Below the pieces are notes generated by a model that was given only the letters and a program-made list of their open reading frames with translations, was not told the DNA's origin and ran no database searches. Of a stretch of DNA of 64,000 nt, positions 8,513-16,254 are shown in pieces. Each line of letters opens with the position of its first letter. Within the stretch, counting starts at the first letter, position 1. The stretch is from positions 1,116,001 to 1,180,000 of the forward strand of contig NZ_JACCBN010000001.1 of assembly GCF_013409505.1 (NCBI RefSeq), given 5' to 3'. Source of the stretch: Actinomycetospora corticicola. GTDB taxonomy: Bacteria; Actinomycetota; Actinomycetes; Mycobacteriales; Pseudonocardiaceae. A program made the translations under genes and the position numbers.

Positions 8513-8944
8513 CGCCCCTCCGGTGAGGTAGGGCTCCGCCGGCTCCGGGACGGGGACGACCGTGGACGCCTGCATCCGGGCCGTGGACGGTCTCGGTGCG
8601 GGCGTCCACCGCCCGACCACGCGCACCCCGGTGTGCCGGGACCCGGTCAGCGTAGGAGTCGGGGACGCGCCGGTCGCCGCGGCACCCGTTGCGGTGGCGC
8701 TGTCCGCGTCCCGGCGTGTCGGGGTGCGACGCGCCGCATCACCCGATCGAGCTAGAACAAATTTCAAGACTTGTTTCACCTTCGTTGACCTGCAGGAACA
8801 TGTCCGTCGTGGTCCAACGGTCAACCGTCCGTCGCCGGACCGTTGCGTGACCGTTAAAACGCCACTTCGTTGAGGCCCGCAACACAGTCTTCGTCCGCCC
8901 GGCCGCTCCCCCTTGCGCCGATCGGACGCTGCCGGGAGGCGACG
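8513..8944. other. Gene-free 432-bp region upstream of the molybdenum hydroxylase genes
   Basis: No convincing coding frame was found. The stretch from about 8755 to 8800 is AT-richer than its surroundings (ACAAATTTCAAGACTTGTTTC) and contains a weak GAACAA/TTGTTTC dyad and a TTGACC hexamer. An inverted repeat lies at 8815-8845. This is probably the promoter and control region of the operon at 8945. Confidence 0.5.
8815..8845. promoter_or_regulatory. Inverted repeat CAACGGTC-N15-GACCGTTG
   Basis: Perfect 8-bp arms at 8815-8822 and 8838-8845. ACCGT is repeated within and just after the dyad (TGACCGTTAAAAC). It lies 100 bp before the start codon of the molybdopterin subunit and downstream of the TTGACC hexamer. 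It could be an operator or a leader hairpin. Confidence 0.4.
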
Positions 8945-11302
8945 ATGCCCACTCACCGAGCGACCACCACGCGCTCGCGCCCGACCACCGAGCCGGCCCA
9001 CCGCGCGGACGTCAAGCGCCGCAGCTTCCTCGGGCTGCTGGTCGCGGCGCCGGTGCTCGTCACGGCCGCGGAGATCGGTCGTCAGACGATCTTCGAGTCG
9101 GTGCCGAACGCGTCCGCCGTGGCGCTGCCCTCGGCGCCGCAGCCGGCCGAGCTCTACGACCTGCTCGACGTCATCCGCGACAGCGCCCGGCCGACCGCCA
9201 ACCTCATCACCGTCAAGGTGAACAAGGACGGCACGGTCTCCTTCGCGATCCCGCGGTCGGAGAACGGCCAGGGCATCATCACCTCGACCCAGATGATCAT
9301 CGCCGAGGAGATGAACCTCGACCCCGACCAGGTCGTGGTCACGCTCGCCGACGCCCGGCCCGAGCTGGTGTTCAACCAGCTCACCGGCGGCTCCAGCACC
9401 ACCTTCAGCACCTACACCCCGATCCGCGTCGCGGCCGCGCTCGCCCAGGGCCGCCTGCTCGGGGCGGCGGCGAACGAGCTCGACCAGGACGTCTCGGTCC
9501 TCACGAGCCGCCAGGGCCTCATCACCGGCCCGAACGGGAAGTCCCTGCCCTTCGGTGATCTGACCGCCAAGGCGGCCGCCCCGGTCACCGAGGCCGCGAA
9601 CGTGGTGCTCAAGGACCGCGAGAAGTTCACGGTCATCGGCAAGAACCGGACCAAGTCCGACGCCCTGGCCATGGTGACCGGGAAGAAGAAGTTCACCACC
9701 GACCTGAAGATCCCGGACGCGCTCCCGACCGTCATCTGCCGGGCGCCCGACCTCAACGGGTTCCCCCGCTCGGTCGGCAACCTCGAGGCGATCCGGGCGA
9801 TGCCCGGCGTCACCGACGTGGTGAAGGTCGGCACCGGCGTGGCGGTCCGGGCGAAGACCTACGGGCAGGCCATCGACGCCGTCAACGCCCTCGAGGTCCG
9901 CTGGGCCGCCGGCACGGTCGCCGGTGAGGACGACGAGTCGGTGCTGCGCAAGCTCCGCCGGGGCGAGCTGCCGCTCGCCGTGCCGAAGGGCGTCGGGACG
10001 ACGCTCGAGAGCGACACCGTCTTCTACTTCCGCAGCAACTCCTCGCTCGAGACGAACTGCGCCATCGCCGACGTCCGCGCGAACAGCGCCACGATCTGGG
10101 GCCCGTCGAAGAGCCCGATCGCCGCGCAGGCCGAGATCGCGCGGAAGATCGGCGTGCCCCAGAACGCGGTGACCTTCCACGTCATGGAGGGCGGCGGCTC
10201 GTTCGGCCGCAAGCTCTTCTTCGACGCCGCGCTCGAGGCCGCCGAGGTCTCGAAGGCGATGGGCAAGCCGGTCAAGCTCATGTGGACCCGGTCCGACGAC
10301 TCCCGCCAGGGCCGGGTCCACCCGATGGCCACGACGCGGATCCGGGCGAACGTCGCCGGCGAGGCGGTGTCGAGCTTCGAGATCCGGCACACCAGCGTGG
10401 CGACCGAGGTCAACCCGGGACTCTCCGAGGCGATCACGGCGAACGCGCAGAAGGTGCCGGGCGGGAACCTCACCGTCTCCGAGAGCATCTTCGTGACCAC
10501 GCAGGTGACGCCCTACAACTTCGGTGTGTCGACGAACTTCCTCAGCGAGGTCGACATGCGCTTCAACACCAGCTCGATGCGCAACATCTACTCCCCGGAC
10601 GTCGCCACCGCCCGGGAGCTGATGGTCGACCGGATCGCCGGGCAGATGGGCAAGGACCCGTACGAGTTCCGCAGCGAGTTCACCAAGCTCGAGCGCTGGA
10701 AGAAGGTCGTCGACCGGGCCGCGAAGGAGGCGGACTGGGGCAAGTCGATGGCCGACGGCACCGCCCAGGGCATCGGCATGCACGTCGAGTACAAGGGCGT
10801 GGCCTGCGCCGTCGTCGAGCTCGACTGCCGCCCCGAGACGGTCAACCGTGAGATCCGCTCGGCGCGCACCGGCCCCCGCGTCACCAAGGTGACCTACGTC
10901 GTCGACGTCGGTCTCGTGATCAACCCGCGCGGGGTGCGCGCCCAGATGATGGGCGGCATCAACGACGCGCTGGCGATGACGCTGACCTCGAGCCTGCACC
11001 TCACCGACGGCCACTTCGTCGAGGCGAGCTGGGACAACTACTTCTACACCCGGCAGTGGAACACCCCGCCGGAGATGAACATCATCGTCATCGACGACTC
11101 GGACGCCCCGGAGCCCGGCGGCGTCGGGGAGTTCGGCGTCGCCGCGACGTGCGGCGCGATCGCCTGCGCCTACGTGCGCGCCACCGGGAAGACGCCGAGC
11201 TACTTCCCGCTGGACCACAAGGACCCGCTGCCCTTCACGCCCTACCCGACGTCCCCGCCCGTGCCGCCGTCGCCGGTCAACGGCCTCGAGACCACGTTCT
11301 GA
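8945..11302 (+). CDS. Molybdopterin-binding subunit of an isoquinoline 1-oxidoreductase-type hydroxylase
   Basis: A 785-residue protein of the xanthine oxidase superfamily, IorB type. A Tat-like leader sits at about residues 20-45 (VKRRSFLGLLVAAPVLVTAA; Arg-Arg with Ser-Phe-Leu). Two molybdopterin domains follow, with MEGGGSFGRKLFFDAALEAA, VKLMWTRSDD, and near the C terminus EPGGVGEFGVAATCGAIACA, where the Glu would be the active-site base. The start at 8945 has GGGAGGCGACG just upstream; an in-frame ATG at 8870 lacks this. The next gene encodes the 2Fe-2S partner 13 bp downstream. These two-subunit enzymes hydroxylate N-heterocycles or oxidise aldehydes. The substrate here is unknown. No cytochrome domain or cofactor-insertion gene (XdhC type) is nearby. 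Confidence 0.88.
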   Translation: MPTHRATTTRSRPTTEPAHRADVKRRSFLGLLVAAPVLVTAAEIGRQTIFESVPNASAVALPSAPQPAELYDLLDVIRDSARPTANLITVKVNKDGTVSFAIPRSENGQGIITSTQMIIAEEMNLDPDQVVVTLADARPELVFNQLTGGSSTTFSTYTPIRVAAALAQGRLLGAAANELDQDVSVLTSRQGLITGPNGKSLPFGDLTAKAAAPVTEAANVVLKDREKFTVIGKNRTKSDALAMVTGKKKFTTDLKIPDALPTVICRAPDLNGFPRSVGNLEAIRAMPGVTDVVKVGTGVAVRAKTYGQAIDAVNALEVRWAAGTVAGEDDESVLRKLRRGELPLAVPKGVGTTLESDTVFYFRSNSSLETNCAIADVRANSATIWGPSKSPIAAQAEIARKIGVPQNAVTFHVMEGGGSFGRKLFFDAALEAAEVSKAMGKPVKLMWTRSDDSRQGRVHPMATTRIRANVAGEAVSSFEIRHTSVATEVNPGLSEAITANAQKVPGGNLTVSESIFVTTQVTPYNFGVSTNFLSEVDMRFNTSSMRNIYSPDVATARELMVDRIAGQMGKDPYEFRSEFTKLERWKKVVDRAAKEADWGKSMADGTAQGIGMHVEYKGVACAVVELDCRPETVNREIRSARTGPRVTKVTYVVDVGLVINPRGVRAQMMGGINDALAMTLTSSLHLTDGHFVEASWDNYFYTRQWNTPPEMNIIVIDDSDAPEPGGVGEFGVAATCGAIACAYVRATGKTPSYFPLDHKDPLPFTPYPTSPPVPPSPVNGLETTF

Positions 11303-11315
11303 CGAGGAGACCCGC

Positions 11316-11795
11316 ATGCCCAACCACACCTTCAAGCTCAACGGCGAGTCGGTGAACGTCGACGTCGAGGACGACGTCCGCCTGCTGTGGGTCATCCGCG
11401 ACCTGCTCGGGGTCACCGGTCCCAAGTACGGCTGCGGCATCAACGTCTGCAAGGCGTGCACCAGCCACATCAACGGCAAGGCGTTCAACCCGTGCTCGGT
11501 GCCGGTCGGAGCGGTGAAGCCGACCGACGAGGTCACCACCATCGAGGGCCTCGCCGACACCGCGCCCGGGGGCGACCTGCACCCGATGCAGCAGGCGTGG
11601 ATCGACAACGACGTCGCGCAGTGCGGCTACTGCCAGCCCGGCCAGATCATGGCCGCCGTCGCGAAGGTCCGGCAGTGCCAGGCGGAGGGCCGTGAGGTCG
11701 ACGACGCCGCGATCGAGGAGCTGCGCAACATCTGTCGCTGCGGCACCTACAACCGCATCCGCGAGGCCATCAAGGCCGGCGCGGAGAAGATGTGA
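11316..11795 (+). CDS. (2Fe-2S)-binding subunit of molybdenum hydroxylase (IorA type)
   Basis: A 159-residue small subunit. It has a plant-ferredoxin-type cluster motif in the N-terminal half (KYGCGINVCKACTSHING plus a later NPCSV cysteine) and a second cluster in the helical C-terminal domain (QCGYCQPGQIM and NICRCGTYNRIREAI). This order matches IorA/CoxS-type proteins, which pass electrons from the molybdenum centre to an acceptor. It starts 13 bp after the large subunit, with GAGGAG before the ATG. It has no signal of its own, so it probably travels with the Tat-exported large subunit. Confidence 0.9.
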   Translation: MPNHTFKLNGESVNVDVEDDVRLLWVIRDLLGVTGPKYGCGINVCKACTSHINGKAFNPCSVPVGAVKPTDEVTTIEGLADTAPGGDLHPMQQAWIDNDVAQCGYCQPGQIMAAVAKVRQCQAEGREVDDAAIEELRNICRCGTYNRIREAIKAGAEKM

Positions 11796-11818
11796 CCTCG
11801 AGAGAACCAGGAGAAACC

Positions 11819-12100
11819 GTGACCTTCCGCAAGCCGCTCGCCGCCCTCGGGCTCGCCGGTGCCGCGCTCCCGCTGCTCGCCGGCGTGGCCCAGGCCGACG
11901 AGAGCCAGAGTCCTCTCCAGGCCGTGACCGCGGTGTCCGCCATCGGCTCGGACCTGTTCGCGCAGAGCGCCGACGCCTCGAACCTCCAGGGCAACCGGCC
12001 GCAGGGTGCCGACGGCACCGAGAGCACGGTGCCGCCGGCCGACTACCGGTACGTCGAGGGCCCGGCCGGTGGCCTGGTCAAGGACGGTCCGTTCGAGTAG
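11819..12100 (+). CDS. Small secreted protein of the molybdenum hydroxylase operon
   Basis: A 93-residue protein starting at GTG 11819, nine bases after an AGGAGA site. Residues 1-27 form a signal peptide (TFRKPLAALGLAGAALPLLA, cleavage after AQA). The mature part is short, acidic and without cysteines, and ends YRYVEGPAGGLVKDGPFE. I do not recognise a family. It is 23 bp downstream of the 2Fe-2S subunit and transcribed with it, so it may be an exported accessory factor. The palindrome disrupted by the first IS element begins 11 bp after its stop, which suggests that palindrome was the operon's terminator. Confidence 0.65.
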   Translation: MTFRKPLAALGLAGAALPLLAGVAQADESQSPLQAVTAVSAIGSDLFAQSADASNLQGNRPQGADGTESTVPPADYRYVEGPAGGLVKDGPFE

Positions 12101-12111
12101 GTGCTCCGCAT

Positions 12112-12134
12112 GTGAGCAGAAAAGGTCGCGATAG
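12112..12134 (+). repeat. Left half of a family-1 palindrome split by IS element A
   Basis: The 17-bp arm GTGAGCAGAAAAGGTCG (12112-12128) and the six-base loop CGATAG (12129-12134). The matching right half is at 13816-13840. Joining the halves with one loop copy restores a perfect palindrome almost identical to the intact one at 52293-52332. Confidence 0.85.
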
Positions 12135-12173
12135 AGCCTGTCGGCTTTTATAGACCGGCGCCAGCGCCTCTGA

Positions 12174-13670
12174 TTGGATCTTGGGGTGGCTCGTGACTTC
12201 CGTCCGGTGGATCGTGACACCGGGTTCCTGCTGCCCCCGGATGTGCGGGACTGGCTGCCCGAGGGGCATCTGGCCTGGACGGTGATCGACGCGGTCGAGA
12301 TGTTGGATCTGACCGCGTTGATCTCCACCTACCGGCTGGGGGGTCGCGGCCGGCGGGCCTACGACCCGGCGATGATGCTCACGTTGTTGATCTACGCGTA
12401 TGCGGTGGGTCTGACGTCCTCACGCGGGATCGAACGCGCCTGCGGCCACGACGTGGCGTTCCGGGTGATCACCGCCAACCAGGTCCCTGATCACGACACC
12501 ATCGCCGCGTTCCGGGTCCGGCACCGCGAGGTGTTCAAGGACCTGTTCATCGAGGTCCTCAAGGTCTGCGCGGCCGCGGGGCTGGGGCGGGTCGGGACGA
12601 TCTCGGTCGATGGCAGCAAGATCGCCGCGAACGCCTCGTCGCGGCGCAACCGCACCGCGGCGGGGATCGCCAAAGCCCAGGCCGAACTGGGTGAGCCGGA
12701 GCCCAGTGGCGCGGAGCTGGGTGGCCCGGATCTGGGTGACCCGGAGCCCGATGACCAGGGTCTGGCGGGGGTGGTCGAGGACCGCCTGGAACGGGCCGAG
12801 TCCAGCGACGCCGCCGAGGACGCCGAGCACGGGCCGGGACGACGGGGCGACGAGCCGCCCGAGGACATGAACGACCCGACCGCGCGGCGGGCCCGGCTGG
12901 CCCGGGCCGCGGCGAAGGTCGCCGAGCAGAACGCCGCCCGGGCGGCGGAAGCGGCCGCCCAGCAGCAACGCTACGAGACCAAGCTCGCGGCCCGGAACGC
13001 CCACCACGCCACCCACGGGCGCTTCCCGAAAGGCCGGCCCCCGAAGGCACCGGCCACCCCGACCGAGAGCACCCCGGCCGGGGACAAGCCGGTGCGGGCG
13101 AACACCACCGACCCCGACTCCCGGCCGTTGCGGACCGCGCAGGGGTTCCTGCAGGGCTTCAACTCCCAGGCCGTGGTCGGCGACGACCAGGTCGTGATCG
13201 CGGTCGAGGTCGTCGAGCAGGCCAACGACGCCGGTCTGCTCGCCCCGATGACCGCCGCCGCGCTGGACAACCTCGCCCGCGCCGGGATCGACGCCCCGGT
13301 CGAGACCGTGCTCGCTGACACCGGCTACTTCACCGCCGGAGACATCACCGCCCTCGATGACGTCCACCAGCAGGGGCGGGGTCCCCGACCGCTGGTCCCG
13401 CCCACACGTGATGCGCTGCGCGACCCCGAGCAGCAACAACCACCCCGGCAGGAGTCGCGGGTGCGCCGCGGGATGCGCGAACGGCTCGCCGAGCCCGAGG
13501 CGCGCGAGCGCTACCGACGTCGCAAAGTCACCGTCGAACCGGTCTTCGGGCAGATCAAGAACCGGATCGCCGACCGGTTCCGGGTTCGGGGTCTCGTCGC
13601 GGTCCGCGCCGAGCTCACCCTGATCGCCACCGCCCACAACCTGCTCAAGCTCCACACCGCAACCACCTGA
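12174..13670 (+). CDS. IS1182-family transposase (element A)
   Basis: A 498-residue DDE transposase. The N-terminal domain has FRPVDRDTGFLLPPDVRDWL and AYDPAMMLTLLIYAYAVG (DUF772-like). Catalytic candidates are Asp in SVDGSKIAANAS, Asp in VLADTGYFT and Glu in VEPVFGQIKNR. A charged, low-complexity insert (about 165-300) separates the first and second. The reading frame is intact. A TTG at 12174 or GTG at 12186 is the probable start. It resembles the transposase of element B throughout but differs in many residues, so the two elements are different isoforms and not recent copies of each other. Confidence 0.9.
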   Translation: MDLGVARDFRPVDRDTGFLLPPDVRDWLPEGHLAWTVIDAVEMLDLTALISTYRLGGRGRRAYDPAMMLTLLIYAYAVGLTSSRGIERACGHDVAFRVITANQVPDHDTIAAFRVRHREVFKDLFIEVLKVCAAAGLGRVGTISVDGSKIAANASSRRNRTAAGIAKAQAELGEPEPSGAELGGPDLGDPEPDDQGLAGVVEDRLERAESSDAAEDAEHGPGRRGDEPPEDMNDPTARRARLARAAAKVAEQNAARAAEAAAQQQRYETKLAARNAHHATHGRFPKGRPPKAPATPTESTPAGDKPVRANTTDPDSRPLRTAQGFLQGFNSQAVVGDDQVVIAVEVVEQANDAGLLAPMTAAALDNLARAGIDAPVETVLADTGYFTAGDITALDDVHQQGRGPRPLVPPTRDALRDPEQQQPPRQESRVRRGMRERLAEPEARERYRRRKVTVEPVFGQIKNRIADRFRVRGLVAVRAELTLIATAHNLLKLHTATT

Positions 13671-13682
13671 GAAGCGGGCCAC

Positions 13683-13699
13683 GGCGCCCTCCGGGCGCC
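13683..13699. terminator. Hairpin after transposase A
   Basis: GGCGCCC and GGGCGCC arms (7 bp) with a TCC loop, 12 bp after the transposase stop. A counterpart follows the transposase in element B (24063-24091). It probably ends transposase transcription. Confidence 0.55.
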
Positions 13700-13710
13700 G
13701 CAGCCCGCCC

Positions 13711-13764
13711 TCAGGAACCCGCCGTCAGGAACCCGCCGTCAGGAACTCGCCGTCAGGAACCCGG
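13711..13764. repeat. 14-bp tandem repeats inside IS element A
   Basis: Nearly four copies of TCAGGAACCCGCCG in direct tandem (starting at 13711, 13725, 13739 and 13753), with one C-to-T change in copy 3. They lie between the transposase hairpin and the right terminal repeat. Element B has only one related unit (reverse complement near 24035). They may be subterminal transposase binding sites. Confidence 0.65.
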
Positions 13765-13815
13765 AATCAGCGACTGACTCCGAGCACCCACCGGACTTAC
13801 AAAGTCCGACAGGCT

Positions 13816-13840
13816 CGATAGCGACCTTTTCTGCTCACCT
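13816..13840 (+). repeat. Right half of the family-1 palindrome split by IS element A
   Basis: The duplicated loop CGATAG (13816-13821) is followed by the arm CGACCTTTTCTGCTCAC and CT. On the minus strand the arm's AGGTGAGCAG contains the TGA stop codon (13837-13835) of the transketolase-like gene. Confidence 0.85.
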
Positions 13841-16198
13841 GGCGTCAGCCACATCCAGCCCCGCCGTCACGATCCCGTCGGCGTCGATCCCGTGCAGGGC
13901 GTAGGCGTCGGCGAGGTCGGACGACTGCCCGAAGCCCCGCACGCCCAGGTGCTTCGCGCGGACCCGGTGCACGCCCGCGAGGAACGCGAGGGTGTGCGGG
14001 TGCCCGTCGAGCACCGTCACCAGCGGGGCCGCGCGGTCGGCGGGCAGAGCCGCGTCCAGGACGGCCCGGTCGCCGGTGTCGAGGGCGCGGAAGAGCAGGT
14101 CCCCGCTGGTCACGACGACGACGTCGGCCGGGTGCCCGAGCGCGTCCAGCCGTTCGGCGGCCTCCAGCGCCTGCGGGACGACGGCGCCCATCGCCGCGAT
14201 CGTCACGTCCGGTCGCCGCTCGCTGCGCCGCAGCAGGTACCCGCCGCCCACCACCTGACGGCGCCGACGCTCCCGGGCCGCCGGGTCCTCCGGCACGGCC
14301 GCGATCGACTGGTCCACCGGCCGCGTCGAGAGGCGCAGGTACGTCGACGACCCGTCGGGGCGCCCCAGCCGACCGAGCCCGTCGAGCAGGCACCACGCCA
14401 CCTCGACGGCGAACGCCGGCTCGAACGCGACGCAGCCCGGCTGCTCCAGCCCGATCGACGGCGTCGTGATCGACTGGTGGGCCCCGCCCTCGGGCGCCAG
14501 GGAGACCCCGGACGGCGTCCCGACCAGGATCGACTGCCCGCCCGCGTACATGCCGAAGGCCCACGGCTCGAGCGCGCGGGCGACGAACGGGTCGTAGAGC
14601 ACCCCGATCGGCAGCAACGGCTCGCCCCACCGCGACCAGGTCGCCCCGAGCTCCCCGAGCAGCCCGACGAGGTTGGTCTCCGCGATCCCCAGCTCGATGT
14701 GCCGGCCGCTGGGGCGCTCCTTCCAGTGCAGGATCGTCTCGGCGTCGTCCTCGAACCAATCCCGCCGCTCCTGCGGGGACCACGAGCCGACCTTGTTCAG
14801 CCAGCCGCCCAGGTTGGTCGAGCTCGCGACGTCGGGCGAGCAGGTCACCACCCGACGGGCGGCGTCCGGGGCGGACCGGGTGAGGTCGAGCAGCGCGCGG
14901 CCGAGGGCCTGCTGGGTGGTGCCCGTGCCGGTCGGGGTGCGGCCGACGTCGGTGGGCACGTCGGGGAGCTCGGCCGGACCGTGGTCCTGCGCCGCCGGCC
15001 GGGAGCCGTCCCGCTCGGTCTCCCGGGGCCGGGCGAGCCGGGCCGACGCGTCCGCGCACAGGCGGGCGGCGGGGGAGTCGGGCGCCAGCGCCGCCCACGG
15101 CTCGTCGAGGTCGGTGCCCGCCCACGCGGCGAGCTCGCGCATCTGGTCCTCGGTGAGCAGCGACGAGTGGTTCTGCGGGTGGCCCTGCGTCGCGAGGCCG
15201 TAGCCCTTCACCGTATAAGCGAAGATCACGGTCGGGCGGGAGTCGTCGATGCGGTCGAAGGCGTCGAGCAGGGCGCCGAGGTCGTGCCCGCCGAGGTTGC
15301 GGATCGCGGCGTGGACGGCGTCGTCGTCGAGGCCCTCGAGCAGGGACGCGACCAGCGACCCGTCGTCGGGATGGCCCTCCGAGGACTGCGGGAGCCGCTC
15401 CCGCAGCTCGGCGGCGGAGCAGCGCAGCAGGCGCTGGTACTCGGGGTTCGACATCGTGTCGATCCGCCGGCGCAGGGCCTCGCCGCCCTCGCGGGCGTAG
15501 AGGTCGGTGAGCAGCCGGCCGTACTTGACCGTGATGACCTGCCAGCCCGCGGCCTCGAACAGGCCCTGCAGGCGGGTGACGGAGATGTCGGGGACGACGC
15601 GGTCGAGCGACTGGCGGTTGAAGTCGACCACCCACGTGACCTCGCCGAGCTCCCGGACGATCGGGTCGAGCACGGCCTCCCACACGGCGCCCTCGTCCAG
15701 CTCGGCGTCCCCGACCAGCGAGAACTGGCGGCCCGTGCCCGCCCGCGTGCCGAGCCCGTGCGCATACCGGCGGGCGATCGCACCCCAGATCGGGGCCGTC
15801 GCGCCGATGCCGACCGAGCCGGTCGAGTAGTCGACGGGGTCGGGGTCCTTCGACCGCGACGGGTAGGACTGCAGCCCGCCCTTCTGCCGCAGGGTGGTGA
15901 GGTGGCGGGCGTCGAGGCGGCCGAGCAGGTGGTTGATCGCGTGCAGCACCGGGCTGGCGTGCGGCTTGACCGACACCCGGTCCTCCGGGCGCAGCACGCC
16001 GAACCACAGCGCCGTCATGATCGAGACGATCGACGCCGACGACGCCTGGTGGCCGCCGACCTTCACCCCGCCGGTCGCGGACCGGACGCGGTTGGCGTGG
16101 TCGACGATCGCGGCCGAGAGCCAGAGGACCCGCTTCTCCACCTCGCGGAGCGTGTCGAGATCGGAGGACCCGTCGGCGTCGGAGCGGGGCGCGGGCAT
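13835..16198 (-). CDS. Pyruvate dehydrogenase E1 (AceE-like)/transketolase-like enzyme
   Basis: About 787 residues. The N-terminal part is typical of homodimeric 2-oxoacid dehydrogenase E1 proteins: DLDTLREVEKRVLWLS, IVDHANRVR, KVGGHQASSAS, a TPP motif VGDAELDEGAVWE with downstream VVDFNRQSLD, and PQNHSSLLTEDQM. The middle pyrimidine-binding domain contains IELGIAETNLVGLLGELG, and a transketolase-type C-terminal domain follows. AceE is about 890 residues, so this is a shorter relative. Starts are possible at ATG 16198 or GTG 16210. No E2 or E3 gene is nearby, so it could be a stand-alone 2-oxoacid decarboxylating or transketolase-type enzyme. Its stop codon is supplied by the palindrome arm at 13822-13840. 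Confidence 0.8.
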   Translation of the reverse strand: MPAPRSDADGSSDLDTLREVEKRVLWLSAAIVDHANRVRSATGGVKVGGHQASSASIVSIMTALWFGVLRPEDRVSVKPHASPVLHAINHLLGRLDARHLTTLRQKGGLQSYPSRSKDPDPVDYSTGSVGIGATAPIWGAIARRYAHGLGTRAGTGRQFSLVGDAELDEGAVWEAVLDPIVRELGEVTWVVDFNRQSLDRVVPDISVTRLQGLFEAAGWQVITVKYGRLLTDLYAREGGEALRRRIDTMSNPEYQRLLRCSAAELRERLPQSSEGHPDDGSLVASLLEGLDDDAVHAAIRNLGGHDLGALLDAFDRIDDSRPTVIFAYTVKGYGLATQGHPQNHSSLLTEDQMRELAAWAGTDLDEPWAALAPDSPAARLCADASARLARPRETERDGSRPAAQDHGPAELPDVPTDVGRTPTGTGTTQQALGRALLDLTRSAPDAARRVVTCSPDVASSTNLGGWLNKVGSWSPQERRDWFEDDAETILHWKERPSGRHIELGIAETNLVGLLGELGATWSRWGEPLLPIGVLYDPFVARALEPWAFGMYAGGQSILVGTPSGVSLAPEGGAHQSITTPSIGLEQPGCVAFEPAFAVEVAWCLLDGLGRLGRPDGSSTYLRLSTRPVDQSIAAVPEDPAARERRRRQVVGGGYLLRRSERRPDVTIAAMGAVVPQALEAAERLDALGHPADVVVVTSGDLLFRALDTGDRAVLDAALPADRAAPLVTVLDGHPHTLAFLAGVHRVRAKHLGVRGFGQSSDLADAYALHGIDADGIVTAGLDVADAR

Positions 16199-16254
16199 CG
16201 TCGTCGACACACTCTCCAGGTGCCCGCGCCCGGTGCGGGGCACACTGCACCGCG

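Larger units (their letters stand above)
12135..13815 (+). mobile_element. IS1182-family insertion sequence A
   Basis: A 1681-bp element. Its terminal inverted repeats begin AGCCTGTCGG and continue with a T-rich tract (left CTTTTATAG, right on the other strand ACTTTGTAAG). It is flanked by the 6-bp direct repeat CGATAG (12129-12134 and 13816-13821). One transposase gene fills most of it, with a 14-bp tandem repeat block and a small hairpin after it. The target is the loop of a family-1 palindrome between two convergent genes. Confidence 0.9.

Noticed and set aside
8562-8873. A 103-residue open frame between the STAS-like gene and the hydroxylase operon
   Set aside because: No ribosome binding site, weak codon bias and promoter-like AT-rich sequence inside it.
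7370-11608. A 1412-residue open frame on the minus strand
   Set aside because: It is antisense to the molybdenum hydroxylase genes. Its translation is rich in Arg, Gly, Val and His with no domain. Long antisense frames are expected at this GC content.
13711-13764. Four 14-bp direct repeats considered as a CRISPR array
   Set aside because: No spacers separate the units, they are in an IS element and no cas gene is nearby.
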